DNA from: Fagopyrum homotropicum
Taxonomy: Eukaryota > Streptophyta > Magnoliopsida > Caryophyllales > Polygonaceae
Assembly (NCBI GenBank): GCA_033239125.1
Contig: BSWB01000005.1
Coordinates: forward strand, 15,119,447-15,183,446
Length of the DNA: 64,000 bases
Direction of reading: 5' to 3'
Under the pieces are notes generated by a model that searched no databases, had not been told where the DNA came from, and was given only the letters and a program-made list of their open reading frames with translations. Both the position numbers and the translations under genes were made by a program. Each line of letters opens with the position of its first letter. The stretch's first letter is position 1. Below are positions 47,178 through 59,392 of the stretch, piece after piece.

Positions 47178-48416
47178 CTAGTTTAGTGTCCGCACCTTGT
47201 GCGGGTTTTGTTTATATAAAAAATTTAATATTTTGACTTTTATACATCATATATTGGATATTAATCTATTAAAAAATTATTTTTTATTAACTAATATTAC
47301 TAACATATGTGAAGGTTAAATTATAATTTTTTAATAAATAAAAAGACACAAAAAAGTCTATTACAAAGATTATTGTTAGAGTATTATATTTGTAGTTTAA
47401 TATATTATTACAAAGATTATTGATAAAGCTTAATAAGCAAGTTTTGATTTAATTTTAAATTTAAAAAATGTGTAAAATATTGTTAGAAAACAAATTTTGA
47501 AATATAAAATTTAAACTTACAATTTTTTTAAAAAAATTTTAAAAAATCAAAAATTAAAATTGGGCCACCATTATTTTTGAAAACTATAAAAACATAATAT
47601 CTAGTATATGTTTTGGTTTTCTTATATAAATTTGTTTTTTAATTAATCTTTGCATAAAGTTGGTGTGGCCTGGTGATATATTTAATAAAGATAATTTAGA
47701 ATGTTGACTATCTATTAATTTTAATTATAAAAAATTATAAAAATTATAAAAATTTATATCCGTAAATATTTTGAGGCAATGTTGTATATAGATATTTTAT
47801 ATTAGCAAATTCAATATTATATATTCGATCCAAAATTCATATACAAAATATGTTTCTATTACATTGAAAAATATAATTTGTTATAAATCTCAAATTAAGA
47901 TACAAAGTTAATCTCATATCTCAAAATTTAAAATTTTAAAAATATCCTTATACAATTCTATTAATTATTAACATATAATTTGGTAATTTACCGTTGATTT
48001 AAAATCTATTAAATTATAAATATGGGTTATTACAACTTCCAAAATTTGCTAAACCACAACAATTATTTATTTCTAAAATTTGATTGTGAAATATAATTAT
48101 AAAATCTTGTTAAAACTTTCAAAATCTAGTTTGTTATCAATATCTTATAATTTTTATTTCTAAAATTTGATTTGTAATATTGTGTATATTCGTAACTTGA
48201 TTTTTAAAAAAAATCTTATGTGGTATGTTCTGGACGTGACGTGGCATTGCTGACTGTTTATTAATACTTATAGAAATTATTTTGTAAAAGAAAAATGGCA
48301 AATCTGTAAATATTATGTGGCATAACTGTAAATATATTGAAAAAAGTTCTACGTGGCATGTCTTAGGCGTTGACATGTGGACTAAATGGGTTCTGTTTTA
48401 GTAGTATATATATAAG
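47178..48416 (-). mobile_element. Helitron 2 (about 1.2 kb), same family as Helitron 1
   Basis: The 3' end on the minus strand is a hairpin (CCGCAC, 3-nt loop, GTGCGG at 47190-47204), ACACTAAA, CTAG (47178-47181), then T. The opposite end (near 48416) reads CTTATATATATACTACTAAA on the minus strand and continues with the same 90-bp block as Helitron 1, but the expected TC start is altered. No coding sequence is seen. Confidence 0.75.
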
Positions 48417-49247
48417 TCCTAAGTAAGTGGGCTTTTCAAAATTTATATATCTTACATTCATTGCATCTCGTAGCAGCAAACCTCGTACGTATGAATTGAG
48501 CGTTGACCAGAGGTAGGTTTTTCTCAGGGTGTTCGGATCTGGTTGCTATTTATCTCAGCTAGGCTATCTGGGGTTGACCGGTTTTGATCACAATTTTGAA
48601 TCGGAAATAATCGACGAGTGAAGCAAGTGGTGGATCGATAAATCGGATGAAGATTTTTCTATCCTTCACCCGTTCCTCGCTATCCATTCATCGGTACAAC
48701 TCATATAACAACTTTGGGTCTCATTCTTATTTGAGCCCCTCCTAAACCCGATCGCCACATATGCTATAACATTTCTATAGCTTTGAAAGTGAACTGGATT
48801 TCTCTGAGCTGAGCTCAACTTGAGTAGTTCGGATTATATAACATTTTAATGGTATAGATTTATCCGAACAAGTTGGACTTTGACATGTTCACGTTCAGTT
48901 TATAATAGACTAATCACCAAATCATCCAATTTTTTCGACTTTAATTATAAAACGTGATGGTCAACAGCAGTTTTTTCAAAAAATTTAAAACGTGATATAC
49001 ATCAGTAAAATTAGAAAATTTAAAAGTGTATTTTCTTTATTGAAATTTAAAAACTAAAAAAATCATAATATTGTGCCTATTATTTTGTTTACCATTTAAA
49101 TTAATATATTTCTACTTAAAAAGGGTTGAATCTGTTATAGTTTGACCCTGTAGATTTTCCGAGAAGAATCTCAACGTTATTAAAATTCTAATTATCAGCT
49201 TATATTTTTTTAATCTATATTTAAAATTTTAATTGCTGACAAGATAA
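48417..49247. other. Intergenic DNA upstream of the VOC gene
   Basis: AT-rich with no gene recognised. It probably holds the distal promoter of the VOC gene. Confidence 0.4.
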
Positions 49248-49297
49248 TGACGTCATCAAAATACTAACTGAAGATTCATTTGATCCTCTATATAAAC
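49248..49297 (+). promoter_or_regulatory. Candidate core promoter of the VOC gene: TGACGTCA box and TATA box
   Basis: A perfect palindromic bZIP/TGA-factor site TGACGTCA (49248-49255) stands about 33 bp upstream of CTATATAAAC (49288-49297), a good TATA box. The leader runs about 190 bp to the ATG and ends in an A-rich run. TGA-type sites often mediate stress or xenobiotic response in plants; its use here is inference. Confidence 0.6.
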
Positions 49298-49516
49298 CCT
49301 ACGGTGGCATCATAACCGCAATCCTCTGTTTTTCTTCCTCTTTTCTTAATCTTATAATTTTCCTCATTTATCCAATTTTTCAGGATTCATTCTTATCTCT
49401 TTCCCAAATTTCCGTTCTAAAAAACCTACAATAAAAGCAGAACAATTCTCTTATCAAGAATATCCAATCTTTGTTTCAACCTTAAAACAGAAACACAAAA
49501 AAAAAAAAAAAAAAGA

Positions 49517-50971
49517 ATGAAAGGAAGCAAAGGCAACCCTCTTCATCTCAAATCTCTGAATCACATCTCTCTGGTTTGCAGTTCACTCGACGAATCGATC
49601 GACTTCTATCAGAATGTTCTGGGTTTCGTCCCCGTTCGAAGGCCTGGTTCTTTCGATTTCAATGGCGCCTGGTAATTTTGATTCCGTTTGGATTTGGGGA
49701 TTTGAGTTTTTAGGGTTTTCTTTTTGACCTAGACGATGACCGAATTGAGTTCTTCTTCAGGCTTACCGGGTTTGGAGTTGGGATCCATTTGTTGCAATCG
49801 GATCATCCGGAAAGTTTGCCGAAGAAAAGGGAGATCAATCCCAAAGACAATCATATCTCCTTCCAGGTGAATTTTCATGGATACGTAAATATCTTTTGCT
49901 TGTGATTCATAAAGAAACATACTTTGCATGGATCCTACGTAGATTGTTCTAGAAAAGCATGCAAATCATGGTAGTCAACATCTTAGGCTGGTAGGTAGCA
50001 CACGAGAGTTTTCTTCTTATAGTTTGTTGCTTTACAATCATTTCATTCTGGTTGTATAATCAATATCGTGTGATATTTCCTTGGTTGGCTTAGTTGGGCA
50101 ATGCTTGCAACCTTTTACTAGGATCTTTATTCGAGCCGAACGGGTCAGAATCATAATCTTCAAATCGAGTCTAAAGTTATAAAACTGTGTTCATACTATA
50201 CTTTTTTAAAAAATAGGTGAATTATGATGTGTATGTGATCTTAAGATCGTCATTCAAGGCGAACGTATAATCTTCAAATTTATATACCGAATATTTGAAT
50301 TATTGGGTCATTTAAGGATATCATAATTGTTTAACATGTTTAAAATGTATTTATACTCTTATTTTAGAAAGTAAAGGTTTTTTTAGCCGAGCTTGAGTAG
50401 CTCGGTTAATATAACATCCCGAGATATGATGTATATATATATATTGATCTTAATCTTTTTATAAGAGAATGGGTTTTGTAGGTATCTTGATGAATCAAGA
50501 TGGAATTGCACTTGGATTGAAATTGATATCAAATGGCCTCATTGTAGGCACAACTCAAATAAGAACAAGTAATCCATTTCAATATAAGTCCTCCATTATG
50601 TCATACAAACCTTAAAATAGACACACATTACAAAACATAGCTTTAAGGAATCATAAATTTGTTTGGTATGTTGTTGTTTGGACAAATATGTGTCTAGATC
50701 ATTCTTATAGCAACTTATTATATGATTGGTTTAGTGTGAGAGCATGGGAGCAGTAGAGAAGAAGCTTGGAGAAATGCGCATAGAATACAAACGAGCTCGC
50801 GTGGAAGAAGGAGGAATTCACGTCGATCAACTATTCTTCCATGACCCCGATGGATTCATGATCGAGATCTGCAACTGCGACAACCTTCCTGTGGTTCCTA
50901 TAGCCGGAGAAATGGTTCGCTCCTACTCCCTACTCAAACTCGACGTTGTCCTTCATCAAAAAGTGGTGTAG
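49517..50971 (+). CDS. VOC-superfamily (glyoxalase I-like) protein, 165 aa
   Basis: Small single-domain vicinal-oxygen-chelate fold protein, annotated in plants as lactoylglutathione lyase/glyoxalase I family. Three exons join in frame: 49517-49671, 49761-49866 and 50735-50971, all GT-AG. N-terminus: MKGSKGNPLHLKSLNHISLV. The two beta-alpha-beta modules show LNHISLVC with FYQNVLGF, then NHISFQ, then GIHVDQLFFHDPDGFMIEIC. Candidate metal-site residues are H16, H83 (with H61 nearby) and E131. It is the short glyoxalase type, not the two-domain GLX1, so enzymatic activity on methylglyoxal is uncertain. The start codon is the first ATG after a long A-run. Intron 2 is 868 bp without a recognised insert. 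No lesion is seen. Confidence 0.92.
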
Positions 50972-51650
50972 GCAACAAAGCTTTGCGTGTACGCCCGTGC
51001 GCTTGTGTTTGTGTTTGTGTGTGATTTTTTGTTCTTCTTCCTCGTGTGTTTTAATATCGTCTTCATGTTATGGTAAAATTGATGATACATTTGATTAGAG
51101 GACATATAACCTCCACACTTTTTCATTAGATCAATATGATTTGTGCTTCATTATTATTCATTTATTTCTACCTTAATTATGTTTGTGTTCTTTGCAAATC
51201 TCTATCTTATCATGCTCTTGCAAAAGTGTTATGCATTGTACATATAATTAAAATAAATATAAAGTTTATTACTAAATAATAATATAACCACACTTTTTTA
51301 TGAAAAATAATCCGCCTACGTACCCGAAAAACATCGAATTTCATCAAATATGTGCCTTTTAAAACAAGTCATACATCGGTATTAAATATGTAAATATTAA
51401 AATGTATGTTGGCAAAATAAATAAGGAAAAGAAATAGAAAAATAATTGGCAATGGCATGTAAATGTAATATTAGCAACGATGATTAGTAGGCCCGCAATC
51501 TTAGGCTTGATAAAACAGAATTTGGGCCAACCTTCGATCAGGTTAAGATACATTTTAAGCCCAAGTCTTATTTATTGTCCTAAGTTTTTATTAAGTAATA
51601 TATAATGAAGAACGTGACTAATAAGGAAATAAATACTATACGAGGGGTTG
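50972..51650. other. VOC 3' UTR and intergenic DNA
   Basis: A GTGTTTGTGTTTGTGTGTG run follows the stop. No further gene is seen. Confidence 0.45.
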
Positions 51651-52470
51651 AATAGAGTATGAAAGTTTTCGCAATGTTACGATCTAGAAGAACTTCCCCT
51701 CAATGTTACGATCTAGTCAACTCTATTCTAGCAATAATAGCCTAGTTACTTCGCGTAACACACTTGAGTATAACACTATATAGATATGTCAATGGAGCTC
51801 TTGTGTTTATCTCACTCTAAGAAAGTAAACTAATGTAAACTTAAGAGGAAGATAAACTTTTGGATCAATGAAGATGTTCTTGTATGATCGCTTGAAGACT
51901 TGGTTTCTTTCACGTGTAAGCTCTTGTTATTTTTCATCTTCAATCGCCACCTTCATTTATAGTCTTCTATGAAGATCTTCTTTTAGCCGTTGTCCCATAG
52001 CCATTGTAACGTCTTTATTTCTCCATAGGATCCGCTGCTTGGTTGAACGAAATCTTCTCACATTGTTTGAGAAGTAGCCGTTGTAAGATCTTCATCTTCA
52101 AAGTTGTTGTAAGTTGTTAGAGATCTTCAAACCCTAGATCTTCTCTTGAAATCCGTTGTAGATCTTCTTCACCGTGATCTTCTTTTGAAGCCGTTGAAGA
52201 ACTTCTCTTATCTTCAAACTCATGCAGCCGAGATCTTCTCGTTGGTTGGATCAAATCTTTGAAAGCCATTGTCCGAATCGTTGGTTAAGATCTTATCTTC
52301 GAATGCTTTCAGCCGAGATCTTCCAAGATCTTCTTGTTTGGTTGGTCTTTGAAGATCCTCTCCTAGATTTCCTTTGGTTATTGTAGGCGTTGGTAGCTTG
52401 ATCTTCCCTTATAGTGCTTTCCAAGGCCTATCTTGATCTTCCCTTGTAATGCTTTTCAAGACCTACACAC
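51650..52470. repeat. Degenerate GATCTTC-rich repeat region
   Basis: The motif (A)GATCTTC recurs more than ten times between 51970 and 52450, often next to GCCGTTG or GAAG. The block CAATGTTACGATCTAG is duplicated at about 51672 and 51702, and CTTGATCTTCCCTT(A/G)TA recurs at 52399 and 52433. It resembles the repetitive leader/LTR of a retroelement but no termini or coding remnant are seen. Confidence 0.45.
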
Positions 52471-53022
52471 ATTTTAACAAACAAACCAAGACATGCAATC
52501 TAGAAATATAATTGATATTTGTTAGTTTATAAAACTGCATTTATATATTAAGTCTTCCATCATTTAAATAAAAACAATTCATATCAAATGTGGAGTTATC
52601 ATATAATAACGAATAGCATACAATTACTTTATATAGGCGGTCTTATTTAAAGTATGTTGGACGAGAATATAATAAATATACAAATTCTTTTTACTTAGTA
52701 ATATATTTAGGTGAATTTTTATTATCTTCTAACTAATGACAGTTCTTTTTTTATTGGAATGTTTGAGTAATTTCATGTGGTACTTGTTAATTTTGTTATA
52801 AAAATCACGAAATGTCTATTCATCTTCTTCATTATAAAAATTCTTGGGCTAATTTAGTAAGTAGGCTTTTTTATTTTATTGTATACTAAAAAGGCCTTTT
52901 ACTAGTTTTTCATTTAGCAAATATGCCCATTAATTTTTTTACCGTTCACACGAACCATAAAATTCACAACATTCCTCCTTCGCTCTTCTCTTTCCATCGT
53001 CTTCCTCTAGGAAGAAGCCTGA

Positions 53023-53103
53023 ATGGCCGCCTCTCCCCTAACTTTATTGGAGTGCCTTTTGTCGCCCTGCTCTACCACCTCGCTTGTCAAAGAAGCCTTC
53101 CCT
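53023..53103 (+). pseudogene. Possible captured first exon (Ser/Leu-rich, transit-peptide-like)
   Basis: ATG at 53023 opens MAASPLTLLECLLSPCSTTS then LVKEAFP and a stop. The block 52980-53185 is more GC-rich than its surroundings, resembling a captured 5' exon. No family is recognised. Confidence 0.3.
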
Positions 53104-53454
53104 TAACCATCACCCAGAACCTGGAGCCGCCGCCAACCCTTGATCGAGCCTCTCCTCTCCTTCACAGATCGACGGAGAATGAAAGGTATGAATTCGAGTT
53201 TTAGAAATTGGGTGAAGGGCGATGATTATAATGTACTTAATTAACCCTCTCTTATACCTTGTCACTCATCACTGCCTCCATGGCTACCATGCTTTCTTTT
53301 TCTGATTTCCCCATTTTGAAATGTTTGATTGTGTATCTATATGTATATATATGTTTGATCTGCAGTTTACTGGCACAAAATTATAAAGCAGAGAGGGTAG
53401 AGTCGGCAGAAAATTTGCAAAATTTCTTCCCTTGTGAAGCAGGTAGAAGAGGAG

Positions 53455-53485
53455 AGGCTCCGTACTTGACTCTTCGCAGAAGACA
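53455..53485 (-). pseudogene. MetE fragment, downstream piece (left of the Copia element)
   Basis: The minus strand continues the methionine-synthase codons interrupted at 63321: GTCTTC(T)GCGAA then GTCAAGTACGGAGCC, matching VFREGVKYGA with one missing base. It shows that the Copia element inserted within the MetE fragment. Confidence 0.65.
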
Positions 53486-53597
53486 AAAAGTACAGACAGA
53501 GGATAATTGATTCTGAATATTTCATTGTCGATTACTGTTACATTGCTTCTGTTATATAGAATTACATAGTGGGCCTTGGGCCTTTGGGCTGTCTACA
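53486..53597 (-). repeat. 3' LTR of the Copia element
   Basis: The minus strand reads TGTAGACAGCCC through CTGTCTGTACTTTT. The final 22 codons of the polyprotein frame read into it. Confidence 0.8.
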
Positions 53598-55268
53598 CTA
53601 CTATGCCCCCTCGAGCTAAGCTGACAGAGGGAAAGTTTAGCTCGTAAGGTTTCAAAGCGAGTTGATGACAAAGGTTTTGTAAGGGCATCAGCCAGTTGAT
53701 CCTTGGAGGAAATGAGGGAGACTTGAAGTGACTTAGCTGCAACTCTTTCACGAACAAAGTGATAGTCCAGATCGATGTGTTTGGTGCGATTGTGGAACAC
53801 AGGATTAGCAGCCAAGTACGTAGCTCCTAGATTGTCACACCAGAGTGTGGGAGGTTGGGGAAGTGTAATGCCCAATTCAGCTAGTAAATTCTGCAACCAT
53901 ATTAGTTCACAGGTTGTCTGACCAAGTGCTCGATACTCAGCCTCAGTTGAAGAGCGGCAAACGGTTGGTTGCTTCTTGGAGGACCAGGAGATCAAGGAGG
54001 AGCCAAAATAGATACAGTAAGCAGCCGTAGAGCGCCGATCAAGGTGGTCACCTGCCCAATCAGCATCACAATATCCAGATAGAGTTGGGGAAGATTTGGA
54101 AGATAAGAGGAGGGCAAGAGAGGAGGTGGAATTAAGATAGCGAAGGATACGCTTGACAGCTTGCCAATGAATCTCACGAGGTTGATGCATAAATTGGCAA
54201 ACTTTATTGACAAAGAATGATATGTCTGGACGGGTAAAAGAGAGGTATTGTAGACTACCAACTACACTCTTGTAAAGAGATGTGTCAGGGAATAGAGGGG
54301 AATTGGAAGAGCTGAGATCTGAGTTAATTGCCATGGGAGTGGAGACAGGTTTTGAATTGTGCATATTTGTAGAGCGAAGCAAATTGAGGATATATTGCCT
54401 TTGGGACAAAAAGAAGCCAGAGGGTGTTCGCTGAACTTCAAGACCAAGGAAGTAGTGTAGATTTCCTAAGTCCTTGACAGGAAAGAATGATGAAAGAGAG
54501 GATATGAATTGGTGAGTGATTGTTGGTGAAGAGGCAATAACAAGAATATCATCAACATACACTAGAACAAAGATTATGTCAGAGTGCATTCGATAGGTGA
54601 ATAAGGACGAATCAGCACGGGAAGGGGAAAAACAAATATTGAGTAGCGTGTCACTGAGCTTGGAAAACCAAGCACGAGGTGCTTGGCGTAAACCATAAAG
54701 TGATTTATGTAACTTACAGTGATGATTGGGAAATTGAGGATTGATGAACCCAGGCGGCTGTGTGATATACACATCTTCAATCAAGTCTCCATGAAGAAAG
54801 GCATTTTGTATGTCCACCTGCTTCACAATCCAATTAGACATGGCAGCAAGGGATAAAACAAGTCTAATGGTGGAGGGCTTGATGACAGGGCTAAAAGTTT
54901 CAGTGAAGTCCACACCATGGGTTTGATGAAAGCCCTTGGCAACCAAGCGCGTTTTGCGACGTTCAATGGTGCCATCTGCATTACGTTTTGTTTTATAAAC
55001 CCATTTGACACCCAGGGGATTGATGTTTGGTTGTGGTGGTACAAGGGTCCAAGTATGAGTGGAAAGAAGTGCATTGAACTCTTGTGACATAGCTTGACGC
55101 CACTCAGGATAGGATGAGGCCTGAGTAAAAGAGGTTGGCTCTTCTGGGATGGTGGTGGTCAAGGATAGAGAGGATGATGGCCAAGGAATGGTCCCATCCG
55201 TTCGTACAAGAGGTTTAAAAATGTTGTTGTGAGATCGTGTGGAAATTGTGCGAGGGGGAGGTTGAGTT
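53552..55268 (-). pseudogene. Copia polyprotein, C-terminal part: reverse transcriptase and RNase H
   Basis: Open frame from the CACTA insertion down to a stop in the LTR. It begins with the Pro/Thr-rich linker to RT (near RTISTRSHNNIFKP), then WRQAMSQEFNAL, WVYKTKRNADGTIERRKTRL, VDIQNAFLHGDL, the catalytic VLVYVDDILV box, and PISTPMA-type SKPVSTPMA. The Copia RNase H has YCDADWAGD and STEAEYRAL, and the usual end KDQLADALTKPL. This half carries no stop. It is cut off from its gag-integrase half by CACTA 2, but the frame phase is kept across the insertion point, so insertion happened in an open frame. Confidence 0.9.
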
Positions 55269-55642
55269 CACTACAAAAAATAATTCAGTTAGCCACGCTT
55301 GTTGGCGACGGTAGGGGTTTGCCGTCGCCATTGACCTTGATTTGGCAACGGCAACATCAGCGTGGCAGAAAATATAAATTATTTGCGTCGGTAGTATACG
55401 GCCGTCGCTAATAGTCATGTAATTGGCGTCGGCTAATCTTTCCATGACTAATAAAACGGACCATTGGCGACGGATGTATGACGCCGACGCCAATAACCAA
55501 ATCATTTGGCGCCATATGAAAATATTGGGATAAAACAATAAAAAATAATATAAATAATTTTCTTTTTCTTAGAAAAATTTAAAATTCATCGCAAATTCTC
55601 TTCCCGCAAAAAATTAGGTTTCACTCTTGCGCCCCTTCCGTT

Positions 55643-55830
55643 TAGGGATGACAATTTCATCCGAACCCGATGGGCACCCGATCACCTTATCCATAGTAAA
55701 AGTGTGAAAACCCGATATGAAGCAGTGAAAGCGGGTGGCGGGTGATGGATCAGGGTAGGATTTTGGGTGGACCCTTCATACCCGATCCATCTTCCACCCG
55801 ACCCGCTTCACCCGCTTACACCCGTTATTA
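55643..55830 (+). mobile_element. Partial hAT-MITE-like sequence
   Basis: TAGGGATGACAATTTCATCC followed by repeated ACCCGA/CGGGT blocks is the usual start of a common plant hAT MITE family. The matching inverted right end (ending ATCCCTA) is missing, so the copy is truncated. It lies inside CACTA 2. Confidence 0.5.
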
Positions 55831-56459
55831 ATGATTGAATAAAATTTTATTTTTAACAAAACCCTGAAGGAATTTCATATCCTAATTAGTAAGAACCCTA
55901 ACTATGTAATTGTATCCGCGGTGCAAAGCTTCAGGCCTTTACTCTTCAACCTTCAAACATCATTCTTCGATTGTTCGACATTGTCTGAGTCGTCTTCTAC
56001 TTTCGATGCCGTCGTATGAGTCTTCTCCGACTCCAACCGCCAGCGGCCGGCTTCAACTCGCAAGGTCTAGATCTCGTCTTCTTCTTCACACGAGATGTAC
56101 TGACTCCCGTCTTCTTCTTCTTCTTCACTTTTTTTAGAGTTTCAAACTCACTATATATCTCGTCTTTCAAATCTCAACTCTCAAATGTTGTCTCCAGTTT
56201 CCATTCGGAAGGTGTCTTCTTCGTCTTTAGTTTCCATTCTCCGTCTTCGCCTTCATTTATCGTCCTCAATCTCAACTCTCAAGACTCTCAAGTCGTATGT
56301 AAGTCGTATTTTAGTTTATTTATTTATCTTTTATTTTATTTGATTTAACTTTATCGATAAGTTAAGTTAGATCCGTAAAATACCAGAAAAGTCCGTAAAG
56401 CTGAATTTTTTTTGAAAGGTAAGTTCGATCGGAAACACCGCTTTAAGTCCGGAAAGGGT

Positions 56460-56960
56460 AAAACTGAATTTCCATCTCACCTATTTACCTCTATTATATT
56501 CCCTAACCCTAATTTTCCCTAACATACATCCTCTCTTCTTCTCCCTCCCCGTAAACCCTTCTTGTTCGTGCCTTCTCCTGCTGCGCACCACTGGAACAAG
56601 AACCCCTTCTTCTCCTCCGGCGAACAGATCAACCCTTCTCCTGCTAAACAGTCGGTCCAGCCGCCATCCCTGCAAGACGAGATCCTGCGAACCAGGGCTG
56701 CGTGAACAAGGGTGCGGAAGTCCTTGCTAGTCGTGGGTGGTGCCGGGACGGATCGAAGTCCGCTCCTTCTCCTTCCTTGCTGCGAGTCGCGAACGGTGCC
56801 AGGACAGACCGGAACCGCCGTTCATCTTTGCTGCCGTCACCTCCACTACCCACCAGCGACATCGTTCCTTCCCTGACACCAGTAACCATCTTACCTCTCT
56901 TGCACATATCCGAGTCCGAACACAGTTGGGTAAGATTGGAAACTATGTGACCCTATTTCA
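56460..56960 (+). other. CT-rich leader/first-exon block of CACTA 2
   Basis: It shares with CACTA 1 (about 32400-32620) the blocks TCGTGGGTGGT, GGGACGGATC-type and ACA(C/T)AGTTGGGTAAGATT, and the following GGGGATTTT and GTGTATGTAG words. It could be the 5' transcribed region of the element's own gene or a captured exon. Confidence 0.5.
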
Positions 56961-59392
56961 TTTTTGGGGATTTTATTTTGGAAACTAGATGGTGCAGTAA
57001 ACCGTAGATGTGCAGAATTAGGGATTTGGGGCTGTTGTGTATGTAGAGTTTAATTGTGTATACCTAGGATTGCTGAATGTTGTTAGTGTATATGCCTATT
57101 TGTATAATTAGTGATTGCTGAATGTTGTTAGTGTAATCTAAGTGTTGCTTTGTGGAATTAGATGTTATCAGGGATTTGGGGCTTTTGTGTATGTAGGATT
57201 TTATTTCTGAAATTCTAGATGGTGCAGTAAACCCTATAGGTGTGCGGAATGAGGGATTTGGGGCTTTTGTGTATGTAGGGTTTAATTGTGTATAGCTAGG
57301 TGTATGTGTAATTATATGTCTATTTGTATAATTAGTGATTGCTGAATGCTATTAGCTTTCATTCATAGTATTGTGTTTTGATTTAAATACAGCTGTAAAG
57401 TCATGTCATTCATACCTACATCATCATCTCTATCTTATGCATGCTTGATTTAGAATGTTTGATGGTGTTCAAATTTTCAACTGTTAATATTTCAGTTTAC
57501 TTTGGATCCGTACAAGCTATTACCGGATAGATCTCTGTAAAACTATGATCTTGAATCTTGCAGTTCACGCCTTTCATCCCTTCACAGAATGATCCATCAC
57601 AATTGACGATAACTAGCAAGTTGCAGAGTTGCAGTGGAGATGAATGTAACGAATTTTAAAATTTTTACAAGAGATTTATTGACTCGAAAGGTGTCCTATT
57701 GTTCTGTTCACAGGTGAGCCACATAGTTTCTCTTTAGTTTTTCACAAATGATTAATTAGACATTTTCTAATATATTCAGCAATGCTTACAAAGCTTTTTT
57801 TTTCTTTCTGGAGTTATGGGTGGGTGGGAGAATATATCAATATTATTCAAATTTCATTTAGAAATTAGAAAATAGCATATAATAGACCCTAAAATGGATT
57901 TGGAATCTTATGTAGGGCAATGGAATATATAGTGGCTAACTTGTTTTTCCTATTCAGATTGTGTCCCTCCTTTTAACAAGAAGTTGTTAATTGAGGATAG
58001 AAGAAAATTTTCACATATATCAGACCATGAATTTTTATAGGTCTCAGAAAAATATTTCTATATCACTATGGAATCAACAAATAAATTGACTTGTAAGCTT
58101 TGGTGGATGTTTATTTATATATTTAAACAAGGGTCAAGTCTTGGATATTTAATACTACTTGGCCTAATTCTTATTGAAATATGGAATTGTTTAATATGTA
58201 CACCCTTATTTTCTTGCATATCCATATACGTTATAGGGGGTTTCTTTGTCTTATTTCTAACTTCTCTTTTTGGCTCTTCATCTAGGACACTTGATGTTAA
58301 TGCTTTATTAGGTATAAAGACTCCTTTAGGAGTATTTTCTACCAGAATGTTGCTTGAAAATCAAGTGAACATGAATATTAAAGGTTCAAGACTCATTTCC
58401 AAAACAATAAACCTTCCCTAACCTGTTTTTAAAAGATCAGATGGGGATGACTTGCGTTCTGCTGCAAGGTGCCGCATATACACAACATGCAAGACCAAGG
58501 TTTCTACTCTTAGTGGTGCTCTACATTCTTGGATATCAGTATGAGCTAGTTAGGCATAATTCATATCCATTTTATTTTATGAGCTCCTCTCATGCAAATG
58601 GGTTCTAATGCACATTGGAAATGTAATTATGAGTTAGAAATTAGTAAAACTTCCTGGTTCTTGGTTGTGCGATACTATGCTCTGGCTTTCATCTTCTTGT
58701 TTTTCCTTTTCCCTTTTTTTAATGATTACAAGAAAGCTGGGTGATGCCAATGTTCCATCGGTGATGGGCCCAACTCATCATCCTTTGGAAGAGATTGAGA
58801 GCTTGAACTCCTGCAAAGTAAATTCTTCTCTTTTTACTTCATTGCCTTTTTTTTAATTTTGGTCTATCTCATGGATATTACAATGCATCCAAGTTTCTGA
58901 TCATATCTCCACTTAGCACACTTCTTTCTTTCTCTCTTTTTCAATGCAAATAGTAATCTGTAACTCCGTTTGATTGTGAAGGTTGATGAAAATTCCAATA
59001 TATGTCCTACACTCAAGCAGCATCTTAACCACTTGCAGGCAAGATTTCTCTTGTTATTTAGTTAATGCTTACTTATTTTACCTTATTGACTTATCCCCCA
59101 CAATTCAAAAAGCTGCAGCTCAGCGGGTTTGTTTTGGTAAATCTAGTATACATGGATGAGGCCTCTTTGCACGCCAGAGCATTCAAGAAGGAGAAGTGGT
59201 AAAATAGATTTATAATATGTAATTAGACATGATTATCTATCTCTCTTGTAAAAATTTACGTTTTAGATCAACAAAGCTAGTCAATAAAGCTATGAACATG
59301 TCAGGATTGATTATTGTTCTTGCCATTTACTATGGTTGCAGACAACTATGTTTTTGGGAAGTCTATAGCTCGGTATAATCATCCATCTCCCT

